The position numbers and the translations under genes were made by a program. Below, one piece after another: positions 9,828 to 20,100 of a stretch of 64,000 bases of DNA; position 1 is the first letter of the stretch, and each line of letters begins with the position of its first letter. The DNA is from Pseudonocardia sp. 73-21 (GTDB lineage Bacteria > Actinomycetota > Actinomycetes > Mycobacteriales > Pseudonocardiaceae). The notes below the pieces were generated by a model, which saw only the letters and a list, made by a program, of their open reading frames with translations, searched no databases and was not told the origin of the DNA. Location: positions 126,220 to 190,219 of the forward strand of contig NZ_MKVV01000016.1 of assembly GCF_001899645.1 (NCBI RefSeq), in the 5' to 3' direction.

Positions 9828-10741
9828 GCGCTCTCCGCGAGGCGGCGTTCGGCCGCCGCCCGGACCTCGGCGTACGGGTCGAACCGGGAACGGGGGCCGT
9901 CGACCGCTGGTTGGTGGCCGTGACGCTCGGCGGCCAGGGGCGCTACGCGGCGGCGGCCACCGAGCTGGGGCGCCTGCTGGCCGATCCCGCCGTCCCGCCC
10001 GCTGTGGCCGCGCACGCCGCCGTCACGCGGGCGGCCCACCGTCGCCAGCAGGGCGGGCACGCCGCGGCCCGGCCCGACGACGCCCTGGGCCTGCGGCTGG
10101 CCACGGCGGGCCCGGCCGGTGATCCCGATGCCGACGGAACGGACGCGTGGGCGGCGCGCATCGACGCGCTCGTGGGCCTGGCGGCCGACGCCGTCGGGCT
10201 CGGCGACCCGACCACCGCCGCCCGGCTGCTCGACGTCGCGGAGCGGGCGGCGGAGGGTCACCCCTCGTGGCGGCCCCGGGTGCGCCTGGGCTGGGTGCGC
10301 GCCGAGCACGCCCTGCTGACGGGGCGGGCCGCCGACGCGGTGTCGCGGGCCGGCTCGGCCGTGGCCCTCGCGGTGGCCGGTGGCTCGGTACGGCACGTTC
10401 TCAAGTCACGGATCATCCACGTGGTGGCCCGAGGCGTCGCGGGCGACGTCGGTCCGGCGGACGCGATCGCTGCGCTCGACGCGATCGGTGAGGATTGTGA
10501 CGTTCTGGGGCTCTTGCCCCTCCGGTGGCCGTGCGCGCTCGCGGCGGCGGACCTCGTCACACGACTGGTGGACGATCATGAGTCGCTCGCAAACGATTCT
10601 GTCGCCCGATCGGCGCAACGATCGCCGGACGACCGGTCGGGCGGCGCGACGCGCCGACGACACGCCGCGGCGTCGGCGATGAGCGTCATCGGAAGGAGGA
10701 CCGACCCCCGTGGCAAGCGCCTTTTGGGGGTGTCGGTGTGA
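9824..10741 (+). CDS. Hypothetical helical-repeat protein (Rv3415c position)
   Basis: A 305-residue, Ala-rich, helical protein with no named domain that I can recognise. Repeating patterns such as ARIDALVGLAADAVGLGD and TAARLLDVAERAAEG resemble TPR-like helices. The start GTG at 9824 overlaps the stop of the MerR gene by 4 nt, so the pair is translationally coupled. The C-terminal 45 residues are basic (Arg-rich) and low in complexity. A hypothetical protein occupies the same place in mycobacteria between whiB3 and sigD. Function unknown; coupling suggests it acts with the upstream B12 regulator. Confidence 0.72.
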   Translation: MSALREAAFGRRPDLGVRVEPGTGAVDRWLVAVTLGGQGRYAAAATELGRLLADPAVPPAVAAHAAVTRAAHRRQQGGHAAARPDDALGLRLATAGPAGDPDADGTDAWAARIDALVGLAADAVGLGDPTTAARLLDVAERAAEGHPSWRPRVRLGWVRAEHALLTGRAADAVSRAGSAVALAVAGGSVRHVLKSRIIHVVARGVAGDVGPADAIAALDAIGEDCDVLGLLPLRWPCALAAADLVTRLVDDHESLANDSVARSAQRSPDDRSGGATRRRHAAASAMSVIGRRTDPRGKRLLGVSV

Positions 10742-10869
10742 CCCCAGAGGCAGATACCGCTAGTGTAATTACTCCATTCGGAACAACGTCACCCACATGA
10801 CGAGTGCCACTCGGCGCAACGGTCCCGAATGGAGGCCACAAGTTCGCCCTGATCGTGTCAAGGTGGGCC

Positions 10870-10896
10870 TGTCACCCGCCGATGCGGGGGGTGACA
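10870..10896. promoter_or_regulatory. Inverted repeat upstream of the BldM-like gene
   Basis: TGTCACCC (10870-10877) and GGGTGACA (10889-10896) are perfect inverted arms 11 nt apart, 38 bp before the start codon. This may be an operator (possibly autoregulatory) or an RNA hairpin. Confidence 0.35.
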
Positions 10897-10934
10897 CATC
10901 ACCCGGCTGCAGGAAGCTGCAGGAAGGAGCCGTC

Positions 10935-11531
10935 GTGACGACGGTACTCATCTGCGACGATCGTCGTAGCGTCCGCGAAGGTCTCACCCGCGTGATGTCC
11001 GCGGTGCCGGGGGTACACCGGATCGATTGCGTCGCCCATGGGGACGAACTGCTGGCGCGGTTCTCACGCCAGCCGGTCGACGTCGTCCTGGTCGGCACCC
11101 AGCGCGCGGTGCCCACCGGGGTCGAGGCGACGCGTCGCCTCGTCGCCGCCCACCCCCAGGCCAACGTCATCGTCTTCGGGGCACCCGACGACGCGGGCAG
11201 CATCGCCGCGGCCATCGCGGGCGGCGCCCGCGGCTACCTCCGCTGGGACGCCTCGCGTCCCGAGTTGGTGGCCGCGCTCGCCCACACCCTGGCCAGCACC
11301 GCGGTGCCCACGCCACGGGCACCCACCGACCCCGGCGTCCAGCTCACGGAGCGCGAGCTCCAGGTGCTGCGGGGGATGAGCCAGGGCAAGAGCAACGGCC
11401 AGATCGGCCGCGAGCTCTACCTGTCCGAGGACACGGTCAAGACCCACGCCCGGCGGCTGTTCCGCAAGCTCGGCGTGCGCGACCGCGCCCAGGCCGTGGC
11501 CCACGGCTTCCGTCGCGGCCTGGTCTCCTGA
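10935..11531 (+). CDS. BldM-like LuxR/NarL regulator with degenerate receiver
   Basis: A 198-residue atypical response regulator. The N-terminal receiver keeps the acidic pair (ICDDRRSV) but the phosphoacceptor position 54, aspartate in Streptomyces BldM, is Gly (LVGTQR); the conserved Thr is replaced near IVFGAPD and the Lys near GYLRWD is Arg. The C-terminal LuxR HTH (LTERELQVLRGMSQGKSNGQ, then LYLSEDTVKTHARRLFRKLG) is extremely close to BldM. BldM acts as homodimer or as heterodimer with WhiI to control development genes. Phosphorylation-independent action is inferred. The start GTG at 10935 follows AGGAAGGAGC; the frame is open upstream but that part has no receiver homology. Confidence 0.85.
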   Translation: MTTVLICDDRRSVREGLTRVMSAVPGVHRIDCVAHGDELLARFSRQPVDVVLVGTQRAVPTGVEATRRLVAAHPQANVIVFGAPDDAGSIAAAIAGGARGYLRWDASRPELVAALAHTLASTAVPTPRAPTDPGVQLTERELQVLRGMSQGKSNGQIGRELYLSEDTVKTHARRLFRKLGVRDRAQAVAHGFRRGLVS

Positions 11532-11895
11532 CCTGCCCGTAGGTACCTGACGTCAGACCCGGGCCGCGCCTTCGTGCGTGCGGCCCGGTGGATCACGCGG
11601 CGACGTGGCCCGCCCTTCCCGGCCGGCCACGCGCCCGCCGCCACGGTGTCCGCGCCCGTGGCCGTCGCTCTCCCCGCCGGTGGCGCCGCTGCGCCCGATC
11701 GGGTGGGCTCTCTCCCGGTCCGCACCGCGGGGCCCCTTCCGGACGTCATCATCTGCGGACGAGGAGTCCCTCCCGGATCGTCCGGCCGGTTCGCTACGGT
11801 GGGCGCATTGAGGACACGGCTGAACACTCTCCGTGGGCGCCCTCACGAACGGATGATGACGAACATGTTGGGTAACACCCGGACGACAGCGTGCG
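11532..11895. other. 364-bp spacer between the BldM-like gene and sigD
   Basis: No coding potential is convincing. It holds an 8-bp stem (11559-11566 with 11581-11588) just after the BldM-like stop, which may act as a terminator, and overlapping 8-bp palindromes AGGTACCT (11541-11548) and TGACGTCA (11548-11555). The rest presumably carries the sigD promoter region, for which I cannot assign elements confidently. Confidence 0.4.
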
Positions 11896-12468
11896 ATGAG
11901 TGAGACGACAGACGTTCCCGACGAGCTGGTGGCCCTTGCGATGGCAGGGGACCGCGGAGCGGTAGGGCACGTGCTCGCCATCATCCGGCCCATGGTCGTG
12001 CGGTACTGCCGTGCGCGCCTCGGTCGGTTGGACCGTGCGTCGGTCTCCGCCGACGACGTCGCGCAGGAGGTGTGTTTGGCCGTACTCACGGCCTTGCCCG
12101 GCTATCGCGTCCAGGGCCGCCCGTTCCTGGCGTTCGTCTACGGCATCGCGTCGCACAAGGTGATCGACGCGCACCGTGCGGCCACCCGCAACCGGTCGGA
12201 ACCGGTCGCGGAAGTGCCCGACTCCGTGGAGACCGGAGACGGACCGGAACAGCGCGCCCTGCGCGTCGAACTGTCCGGCGAGATGGCAACCCTGCTCGAG
12301 ACGCTCCCCGACAAGCAACGAGAGATCCTGGTGTTACGCGTGGTCGTCGGACTCTCCGCCGAGGAAACGGCGGAGGCGGTCGGATCCACACCCGGCGCTG
12401 TCCGGGTGGCCCAGCACCGCGCCCTGGCGCGGTTGCGCAAGTCGATGCCCGAAGAGGAGGTGGTCTGA
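11896..12468 (+). CDS. sigD: ECF sigma factor SigD (ShbA type)
   Basis: A 190-residue group IV sigma factor. Region 2 includes VSADDVAQEVCLAVLTALPGY and the FVYGIASHKVIDAHRA segment; region 4 carries LPDKQREILVLRVVVGLSAEE and the recognition helix GAVRVAQHRALARL. It binds core RNA polymerase to direct alternative promoter recognition; the Streptomyces homologue ShbA transcribes the housekeeping sigma gene. The anti-sigma gene rsdA follows immediately, with an SD inside the sigD 3' end, so both are co-expressed. Start ATG at 11896. Confidence 0.9.
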   Translation: MSETTDVPDELVALAMAGDRGAVGHVLAIIRPMVVRYCRARLGRLDRASVSADDVAQEVCLAVLTALPGYRVQGRPFLAFVYGIASHKVIDAHRAATRNRSEPVAEVPDSVETGDGPEQRALRVELSGEMATLLETLPDKQREILVLRVVVGLSAEETAEAVGSTPGAVRVAQHRALARLRKSMPEEEVV

Positions 12469-13560
12469 GTGCGTAGCGGTGACGGTGACAACACCACCCC
12501 GCGGGGCTCGGAATACCCCTTCGGGGGTGGACGCCACAGAACCAACGGCACGAACGGCGTACACCCCGAGGGGATGAACACCCGCCCGATCCCGATGGAC
12601 GAGCCCATCGATCTCGTCGCGGTGCAGGCCGACGACGAGCTCATCAACGCCCTGCGCAGCGGCATGTCCGTGTCCGCGCCCGGCGTGCACGGTTACGACG
12701 CCGACGACCATGTGGCCGCCATCCTGGCCGCGTGGAAGGCCGAGGTCGACGCCGATCCGATCCCCGAGCTCGTCGACATCGACACCGCGATGGCCGCCAT
12801 CCAGGCCGGGCGGCCGTCCACTGCCCGCCGGGTGGGTCGGCACCTCGCGCCGGTGGCCGCGGCCGCCGCGTTCGTCGTCCTCGCGATCGGTGGCGTGTCC
12901 ATCGGATCGGCCAGCTCCGAGCCCGGTGACGCGCTGTGGGGCGTGTCGAAGGTGCTCTACAGCGAGCGGGCGCAGTCGGTCGAGGCCGCCGTGAGCGCGG
13001 AGGACCACATCACCTCGGCCAAGCAGGCGCTGGTCGACGGGCAGCCCGAGGTCGCGGCGCAGCAGCTCCAGGCGGCGAACGCCGATCTCGCCGCGGTCCG
13101 TCCGCAGGAGGGCAAGGCCGAGCTGGCCGACGTCCAGAACTTCCTGGTGGCGAAGGCGGCGGAGACACCTCCCGGGCAGCCCACCGACCCCGGTGCGCCG
13201 CTGAAGAAGGATCGGACGCGGAAGGTGCCGAAGGGAGCCGAGCTCAGCCAGTCCCCGCGGCCGACGGACCCGGATCCGGTGACCACGACGAACGCTCCCG
13301 CACCGGACCCGTCGTCCGGTGGGGTCCTCACCTCGCAGAACCCGGCGGTCACCGGCCCGAGCGCCCCGACCTCGGCGCCGAGCAACACCGACGGTCGTGT
13401 CGATCCGACGACCGGGGCCACGTCCACCCCGGTCACGGAAGGTGGGCCCGCCACCACCACGCCCAAGCCCCAGGGCATGGGCGGCGCCGAGGGCGCGCCG
13501 TCGTCCAGTACCACGGCGTCCGGAACCGGCACCACCGTGCCGGCCCCGGGCACCAGCTGA
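12469..13560 (+). CDS. rsdA: RsdA-like membrane anti-sigma-D factor
   Basis: A 363-residue single-pass anti-sigma factor. The SigD-binding region spans about residues 40-110 (PIDLVAVQADDELINALRSG, then AAILAAWKAEVDADP). One TM helix follows near residues 125-148 (VAAAAAFVVLAIGGVSIG). The extracytoplasmic part is helical to about residue 230, then a 130-residue Pro/Thr/Ser-rich tail. RsdA homologues hold SigD at the membrane until regulated proteolysis. GTG at 12469 is preferred because GAGGAGG lies 8 nt upstream; ATG at 12574 is an alternative that keeps the whole binding domain. Its stop codon lies inside a 34-bp perfect hairpin. Confidence 0.85.
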   Translation: MRSGDGDNTTPRGSEYPFGGGRHRTNGTNGVHPEGMNTRPIPMDEPIDLVAVQADDELINALRSGMSVSAPGVHGYDADDHVAAILAAWKAEVDADPIPELVDIDTAMAAIQAGRPSTARRVGRHLAPVAAAAAFVVLAIGGVSIGSASSEPGDALWGVSKVLYSERAQSVEAAVSAEDHITSAKQALVDGQPEVAAQQLQAANADLAAVRPQEGKAELADVQNFLVAKAAETPPGQPTDPGAPLKKDRTRKVPKGAELSQSPRPTDPDPVTTTNAPAPDPSSGGVLTSQNPAVTGPSAPTSAPSNTDGRVDPTTGATSTPVTEGGPATTTPKPQGMGGAEGAPSSSTTASGTGTTVPAPGTS

Positions 13561-13623
13561 CCCCACCCTCTACGACGACGGCCCCGATCCACAGGATCGG
13601 GGCCGTCGTCGTAGAGGGTGGGG

Positions 13624-13627
<4 letters not shown>
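13557..13627. terminator. 34-bp perfect hairpin shared by two convergent stop codons
   Basis: Arms 13557-13590 and 13594-13627 are perfectly complementary with a 3-nt loop (ACA). The left arm begins with the rsdA TGA (13558-13560) and the right arm ends with the TGA of the opposing gene (13624-13626 read on the minus strand). It most likely terminates transcription in both directions. The perfection and length are unusual. Confidence 0.93.
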
Positions 13628-15627
<2,000 letters not shown>

Positions 15628-15650
15628 CCGCCGCTCTACCCTGACCTCTC

Positions 15651-16775
15651 GTGCGTGACCTCGTGGAGATCGGGATGGGCCGAGAGGCCCGTCGGAGCTA
15701 CGACCTGAACCAGGTCGAGATCGTGCCGTCGCGGCGGACGCGGAGCTCGAAGGAGGTATCCACCGCCTGGAAGCTCGACGCCTACGGCTTCGAGATCCCG
15801 CTGGTGACCCACCCGACCGACGCGGTGGTCTCGCCGGCGAGCGCCGTGCGGATCGGGCAGCTCGGCGGCCTGGCCGTGTTGAACGCCGAGGGCCTCTGGG
15901 CCCGGCACGCCGAGGCCGACGGCGCACTCACCCAGGTCCTGGAGGCCGCGGCGTCCGACGACCCCACCGCCGCCGTCCGGATGCTGCAGGAGCTGCATGC
16001 CGCGCCGATCGACCCGGCGCTGCTCAAGGAGGCGCTCAAGACCGTCCGGGACGCCGGGGTCACCGTCGCCGCGCGGGTGAGCCCGCAGCGCGCCCGGGAG
16101 CTCACCCCCGACCTGCTGGCCGCCGGCGTCGAGATCCTCGTCGTGCAGGGCACGATCATCTCCGCCGAGCACGTCTCGGACGGCGAGCCGCTCAACCTCA
16201 AGGACTTCATCGCCTCCCTCGACGTGCCCGTCGTCGCCGGTGGCGTCGGTGACTACCGCACCGCGATGCACCTCATGCGCACCGGCGCGGCCGGCGTCAT
16301 CGTCGGGTACGGGGAGTCGTCGGCCACCACCACCGACGACGTGCTGGGCATCGGCGTCCCGATGGCCACCGCGATCGTGGACGCCGCCGCGGCCCGCCGC
16401 GACTACCTCGACGAGACCGGCGGCCGCTACGTCCACGTGATCGCCGACGGCGGCATGGGCGCGTCCGGTGACATCGCTAAGGCCATCGCCTGCGGCGCCG
16501 ACGCGGTGATGCTCGGCGAGCAGCTCTCGGAGGCCACCGAGGCCCCCGGGCAGGGCCTGTACTGGACGAGCTCGGTGGCCCACCCCAGCCTGCCGCGCTC
16601 GGAGGTGACGGGCTTCGCCCCCGGCGAGCGTGACCTCGAGCAGGTGCTCTTCGGCCCCTCCAGCAGCCCCTACGGCACGGTCAACCTCTTCGGTGCCCTG
16701 CGGCGGGCGATGGCGAAGACCGGCTACAGCGACCTGAAGGAGTTCCAGCGCGTGGGCCTGACGGTCCGCGGCTGA
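15651..16775 (+). CDS. guaB3: GuaB3-family IMPDH-related protein (possible GMP reductase)
   Basis: A 374-residue IMPDH/GMPR-fold protein without CBS domains. It starts MRDLVEIGMGREARRSYDL, the signature of the actinobacterial and cyanobacterial GuaB3 group. The catalytic-Cys loop seen in GuaB is replaced: the corresponding region reads VIVGYGESSATTTDD. Work on GuaB3 from other bacteria points to GMP reductase activity rather than IMP dehydrogenase. The GTG at 15651 follows a TACCCT hexamer (15637-15642), so a short-leader or leaderless transcript is possible. Confidence 0.9.
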   Translation: MRDLVEIGMGREARRSYDLNQVEIVPSRRTRSSKEVSTAWKLDAYGFEIPLVTHPTDAVVSPASAVRIGQLGGLAVLNAEGLWARHAEADGALTQVLEAAASDDPTAAVRMLQELHAAPIDPALLKEALKTVRDAGVTVAARVSPQRARELTPDLLAAGVEILVVQGTIISAEHVSDGEPLNLKDFIASLDVPVVAGGVGDYRTAMHLMRTGAAGVIVGYGESSATTTDDVLGIGVPMATAIVDAAAARRDYLDETGGRYVHVIADGGMGASGDIAKAIACGADAVMLGEQLSEATEAPGQGLYWTSSVAHPSLPRSEVTGFAPGERDLEQVLFGPSSSPYGTVNLFGALRRAMAKTGYSDLKEFQRVGLTVRG

Positions 16776-16834
16776 GTCGATGGCTTGACCGGCGATTGGG
16801 CTGATCAGCGCCGGATTTCAGTGAGTCGTCGGTA

Positions 16835-17629
16835 CTACTTCGCAGTTCCGATCGTCGTGATCTTCGTGATGCTCAGCTGTGGTGCCGTCATGGTGCCGCC
16901 GAGGGTCGTTTCGTAGGAGACGGAGCCGGACACCACGACCTCAGCCCTGAACAGGTCACCCTCAACCAGGTCGCTGAGGTCTGCGGAGGCGCTGGCGAGC
17001 ACCGTGTTCGTCTCGTAGTCGGCGTAGCCGTAGCTGACTGGATGTTTGACGCCGTCGACGTTCGCCCGGAAGCCATCCGTCCCAGTCGCAGCATCGAACT
17101 GCTTGACCTGCCCGTAGACGACGATGCTCTCGCCGACGTGGGCGTCGGGGCTCTTCGCGATCTTCGCCCAGTCCCTCGCCGTGATCGCCTTGGCTGGTGC
17201 AGGTTTCGCAGGCGCGGCGGGGACGGAAGGTGCAACCGTCGGTGCGACTGCGGCCGGCGTCGGGGCCGCGTAGGTCGTGGTCGTACTTCCCGCAGTCGAC
17301 GGCGGAGTCGACGAACGGGACGACTTGGCGGCAGAGGCCACGCTTGCGACGATGACGATCAAGACGGCTGCACCGATGATCATTCCGATTCGGGCGAGGA
17401 GCCCGAACCGCGGCTTCCTGGGCGGCTGGGGCGGTGCCGGAGGGAGTCCTCGCTGGGTGGGGACCGAACCCGCCAGAGGGAACTGTCCGCTCGGCTGGTA
17501 CCCCGGCACGTAGCCCGACTGCGGGTAGTACGGCTGCTGCGGTCCCTGAGGGTACGGCTGCTGGTATCCGTCGACCCACGGCTGCGGCTGCTGGGGGTAC
17601 TGCTGGTACGGCGGTTGCGGCATCGTCAT
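16835..17629 (-). CDS. Single-pass membrane protein with Pro/Gln/Tyr-rich N-terminus
   Basis: A 264-residue protein. Residues 1-75 are a cytoplasmic PQQPxxPxx-type low-complexity tail, residues about 85-105 are one TM helix (IGMIIGAAVLIVIVASVA), then a Thr/Ala/Pro linker, and a C-terminal ~110-residue extracytoplasmic beta-rich domain (HVGESIVVYGQVKQFDAATG, then SITKITTIGT) resembling an OB-like secreted domain. ATG at 17629 is chosen; upstream sequence in frame is Arg-rich and not family-like. Function is unknown. It is divergent from the PASTA lipoprotein gene at 17844. Confidence 0.75.
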   Translation of the reverse strand: MTMPQPPYQQYPQQPQPWVDGYQQPYPQGPQQPYYPQSGYVPGYQPSGQFPLAGSVPTQRGLPPAPPQPPRKPRFGLLARIGMIIGAAVLIVIVASVASAAKSSRSSTPPSTAGSTTTTYAAPTPAAVAPTVAPSVPAAPAKPAPAKAITARDWAKIAKSPDAHVGESIVVYGQVKQFDAATGTDGFRANVDGVKHPVSYGYADYETNTVLASASADLSDLVEGDLFRAEVVVSGSVSYETTLGGTMTAPQLSITKITTIGTAK

Positions 17630-17843
17630 CGGTGGCAACTCGGTTCTATCGCAGGGGCGTGGTGCCCTGCCTGTCGTCCGGCCCCGGTCGGGCGTTTCCT
17701 CCCGTCTGACCGCATCATCAAATTCGGCTACGGGGTGATCCGCGGAGCCAGCGCGCTGATCGTGATCTGGCCACCGAACGTAACGGTGCGCGTCCGCCGG
17801 GCGACATCCTGTCGCCACACCCGACCACCTTCCTGGAGATGCG

Positions 17844-18260
17844 ATGCGTCGCCCTGCTCTCGTCCTGACGGGTCTCGTCGCCGCAGCCCTTTCGACTGGT
17901 GGCTGCGGCAGCCCGGCGTCCTCCACCGCGTCGCCGTCGGCCACCCAGGCCACGCTCGCGCCGCTGCCGGCACAGACGGTGCCTGCCCAGACTGCGCCGG
18001 GGCAGCCTGCGCCGGTGGCGACGAGCTGGGTGATGCCGGACCTCGTCGGGTCCGGGCTGCAGGATGCCCAGGACGCGATCCAGAAGTTGACCTCCTACGG
18101 GATCGCGATCACGAAGTCTCACGACGCCACAGGTGCCGGGCGGCGGCAGATCCTCGATCGCGACTGGAAGGTGTGCGACCAGAGTGTCAAGGCCGGCACC
18201 ACGATCACGTCGGACACGACGATCGACTTCGGGGCGGCCAAGCTCGGCGAGGCGTGCTGA
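17844..18260 (+). CDS. Small PASTA-like lipoprotein
   Basis: A 138-residue predicted lipoprotein. The signal peptide ends in the lipobox LSTGGC (Cys near residue 21), followed by a 35-residue Ala/Thr/Pro linker. The C-terminal domain begins WVMPDLVGSGLQDAQDAIQ, the PASTA-type MPDLVG..LQDAQD pattern found in cell-wall sensing kinases and in many actinobacterial lipoproteins. Two Cys in the C-terminal part (KVCDQSV and GEAC) may form a disulfide. It may bind muropeptide or act as a surface adaptor; this is inference. Confidence 0.8.
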   Translation: MRRPALVLTGLVAAALSTGGCGSPASSTASPSATQATLAPLPAQTVPAQTAPGQPAPVATSWVMPDLVGSGLQDAQDAIQKLTSYGIAITKSHDATGAGRRQILDRDWKVCDQSVKAGTTITSDTTIDFGAAKLGEAC

Positions 18261-18272
18261 CAGACGGCGGCG

Positions 18273-19101
18273 TCACGGGACGACGTCGGCGATCACCAGG
18301 TCGATCTGGGCGCGGATGTCGGGCAGCTTCGCCGCCAGCAGCCGTTCCACCTGGACCAGCAGATCGGCGGGGGCACGGTCGGCCCCGGCCCGGTCCCAGG
18401 CGTACGCGCGGTAGCCGGGGCCCTCGACCCAGGCGCTGCCGGCCGGGACGCCCGGGGCGTCCGGGGGGCTGAGGCCGTGGAGCTCGATCCAGGCCGGTTG
18501 GCCGGCCACCGTCGAGACCAGCGCGGCCAGGTCGAGCTGTGACGGCCACCGCGAGAGCCGGGCGACCCGCTCGAGGTCGCGGCACCGGTCCGCCGTCAGC
18601 ACCGGTCGCTGGTTGGGGCCCGCGGCTCCCGGCGGGCAGGCGGTGCCGAAGCGGTCGATCATGTGCGGGTGCAGGGCCGGCTCGAGGGCCAGGCAGCGCC
18701 ACGGCCGCGACGCCGTGCCCGGTGCACAGGAGGTGGTGGCCGCACAGCGAACCCAGCGCCTGCCGGGCCAGCTCGACGTGCCGCCGCTCCGACCGCAGCG
18801 GCGGTGGCGTCCCGTACAGGTGCTGCCAGAGCGCCATCTCGTTGCCGGCCGCCACCGCGATGCCGAAGTGCTCCGACACCGCCTCGACGCACTCCAGCAG
18901 CTCGGCCATGCGGTCGCTCTCGAGCCCGCGCGCCGCGGCGTCCAGCTCGCGCAGTCCGCGTTCGGCGTGGTCGATGCTCCAGCTCCGGGCGGTCCCGAAC
19001 GAGTGCTCCCAGCGCCGGTCGCGCAGCACCTGGCGGGTCGTGGCCTCGTCGACCGGCGCGGTGAGACGTACCGTCCAGGCTGCATCGGGCTGCGGGTTCA
19101 C
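18273..19101 (-). pseudogene. Frameshifted hypothetical gene at the end of the amidoligase operon
   Basis: Two halves of one protein occupy different frames. The N-terminal half runs from GTG 19101 through RQVLRDRRWEHSFGTARSWS to about GHHLLCTGHGVA; the C-terminal half (LALEPALHPHMIDRFGTACP, then LLAAKLPDIRAQIDLVIADV) is in the -1-shifted register and ends at 18273. The switch lies near 18690-18730 and is explained by one extra base or loss of two. Codon use is coding-like on both sides. No domain is recognised. It lies 31 bp after the metallopeptidase gene in the same direction. Either a true pseudogene or a sequencing error. Confidence 0.7.
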
Positions 19102-19132
19102 CTCTCGCCCGTCGCGCTGCGCAATCGGATCG

Positions 19133-20092
19133 TCACGTAACGAGGTTATGGACGAAGCGCAGCTTCTTCAGCACCGTCTCCGACAGGTAGAAGGGGTAGA
19201 GGTCGTCCTTGCCCATCGAGCGGTTGACGGCGTTGAGGGCGTAGGTCAGCGGGAGCCACGTGCGCTCGATCTCCGAGAAGCCCGACGGGTCCTCGGTCGG
19301 GGTGGCCTCCAGCGGGGCGTCGGGGGTGGTGACGGCGTCGGGACCGCCGACGACCAGCCCGTAGGACGCGGCCGTCTGCAGGGTGTCGCGGATGTGCAGG
19401 TAGTGGGCGAAGGACTCGGCCCAGTCCTCCCACGGGTGGGCGGTGGCGTAGGTGCTGACGTACGACTCCTCCCAGCCTGGCGCAGGGGTGCCCGCGTAGT
19501 GCTTCTGCAGCGCCTCGGCGTAGTCGGCGCGCTCGTCGCCGAACAGCGCGCGGAAGGCGTCCGGGTCGGGCTCGACCAGCACTGTCCAGTAGTAGTGGCC
19601 GGTCTCGTGGCGGAAGTGGCCGAGCAGCGTGCGGTAGGGCTCGGCGAGCTGGACGCGCAGGGCCTCGCGGTGCCCGTCGTCGCCCTCGGCCATGTCGATG
19701 GTGACGACGCCGTCCTCGTGGCCGGTGATCACGGGCCCGTTCGTCGACGACAGCAGGTCGAACAGCACGCCCGCTGTGGACAGCCCCAGGCCGTCGAGCT
19801 GGTAGACGAGTCGGCGCTTGGCCGCCTCGGCCCGGACGAACGACATCATGCCGGCGGCGTCGTCGTCGGCGGGGCGGGTGCGGGTGAGCACGCAGCTGCC
19901 GCACAGGCCCTCGCCCGGGGCGACCACCCAGTTGCAGTCGGCCACCTGCGTGTTCGCGCACCGCACCAGCGCACCGACGGCCACCATGTCCCGGTCGACC
20001 CGGGCGAAACCGAGCTCCGTGCCGCAGTTGAGGCAGCTGAAGTTCTCGAAGAACACCAGGTGGGAGCACGTGGGGCAGGCGAAGGACCGCAT
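19133..20092 (-). CDS. Zinc-ribbon metallopeptidase-like protein (COG4307 type)
   Basis: A 319-residue protein. The N-terminus is a zinc ribbon (ACPTC, SCLNC, then RCANTQVADCNW and GLCGSC). The central part carries HETGHYYW, a HExxH-type zinc-metallopeptidase motif, followed by Glu- and Asp-containing helices (DWAESFAHYLHIRDTL) typical of this family. Family members accompany the ATP-grasp/alpha-E/transglutaminase genes in many bacteria and are unstudied. The start at 20092 is ATG; the upstream transglutaminase ends 8 bp away, so the genes are co-transcribed. Confidence 0.82.
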   Translation of the reverse strand: MRSFACPTCSHLVFFENFSCLNCGTELGFARVDRDMVAVGALVRCANTQVADCNWVVAPGEGLCGSCVLTRTRPADDDAAGMMSFVRAEAAKRRLVYQLDGLGLSTAGVLFDLLSSTNGPVITGHEDGVVTIDMAEGDDGHREALRVQLAEPYRTLLGHFRHETGHYYWTVLVEPDPDAFRALFGDERADYAEALQKHYAGTPAPGWEESYVSTYATAHPWEDWAESFAHYLHIRDTLQTAASYGLVVGGPDAVTTPDAPLEATPTEDPSGFSEIERTWLPLTYALNAVNRSMGKDDLYPFYLSETVLKKLRFVHNLVT

Positions 20093-20100
20093 CGGCTCCT

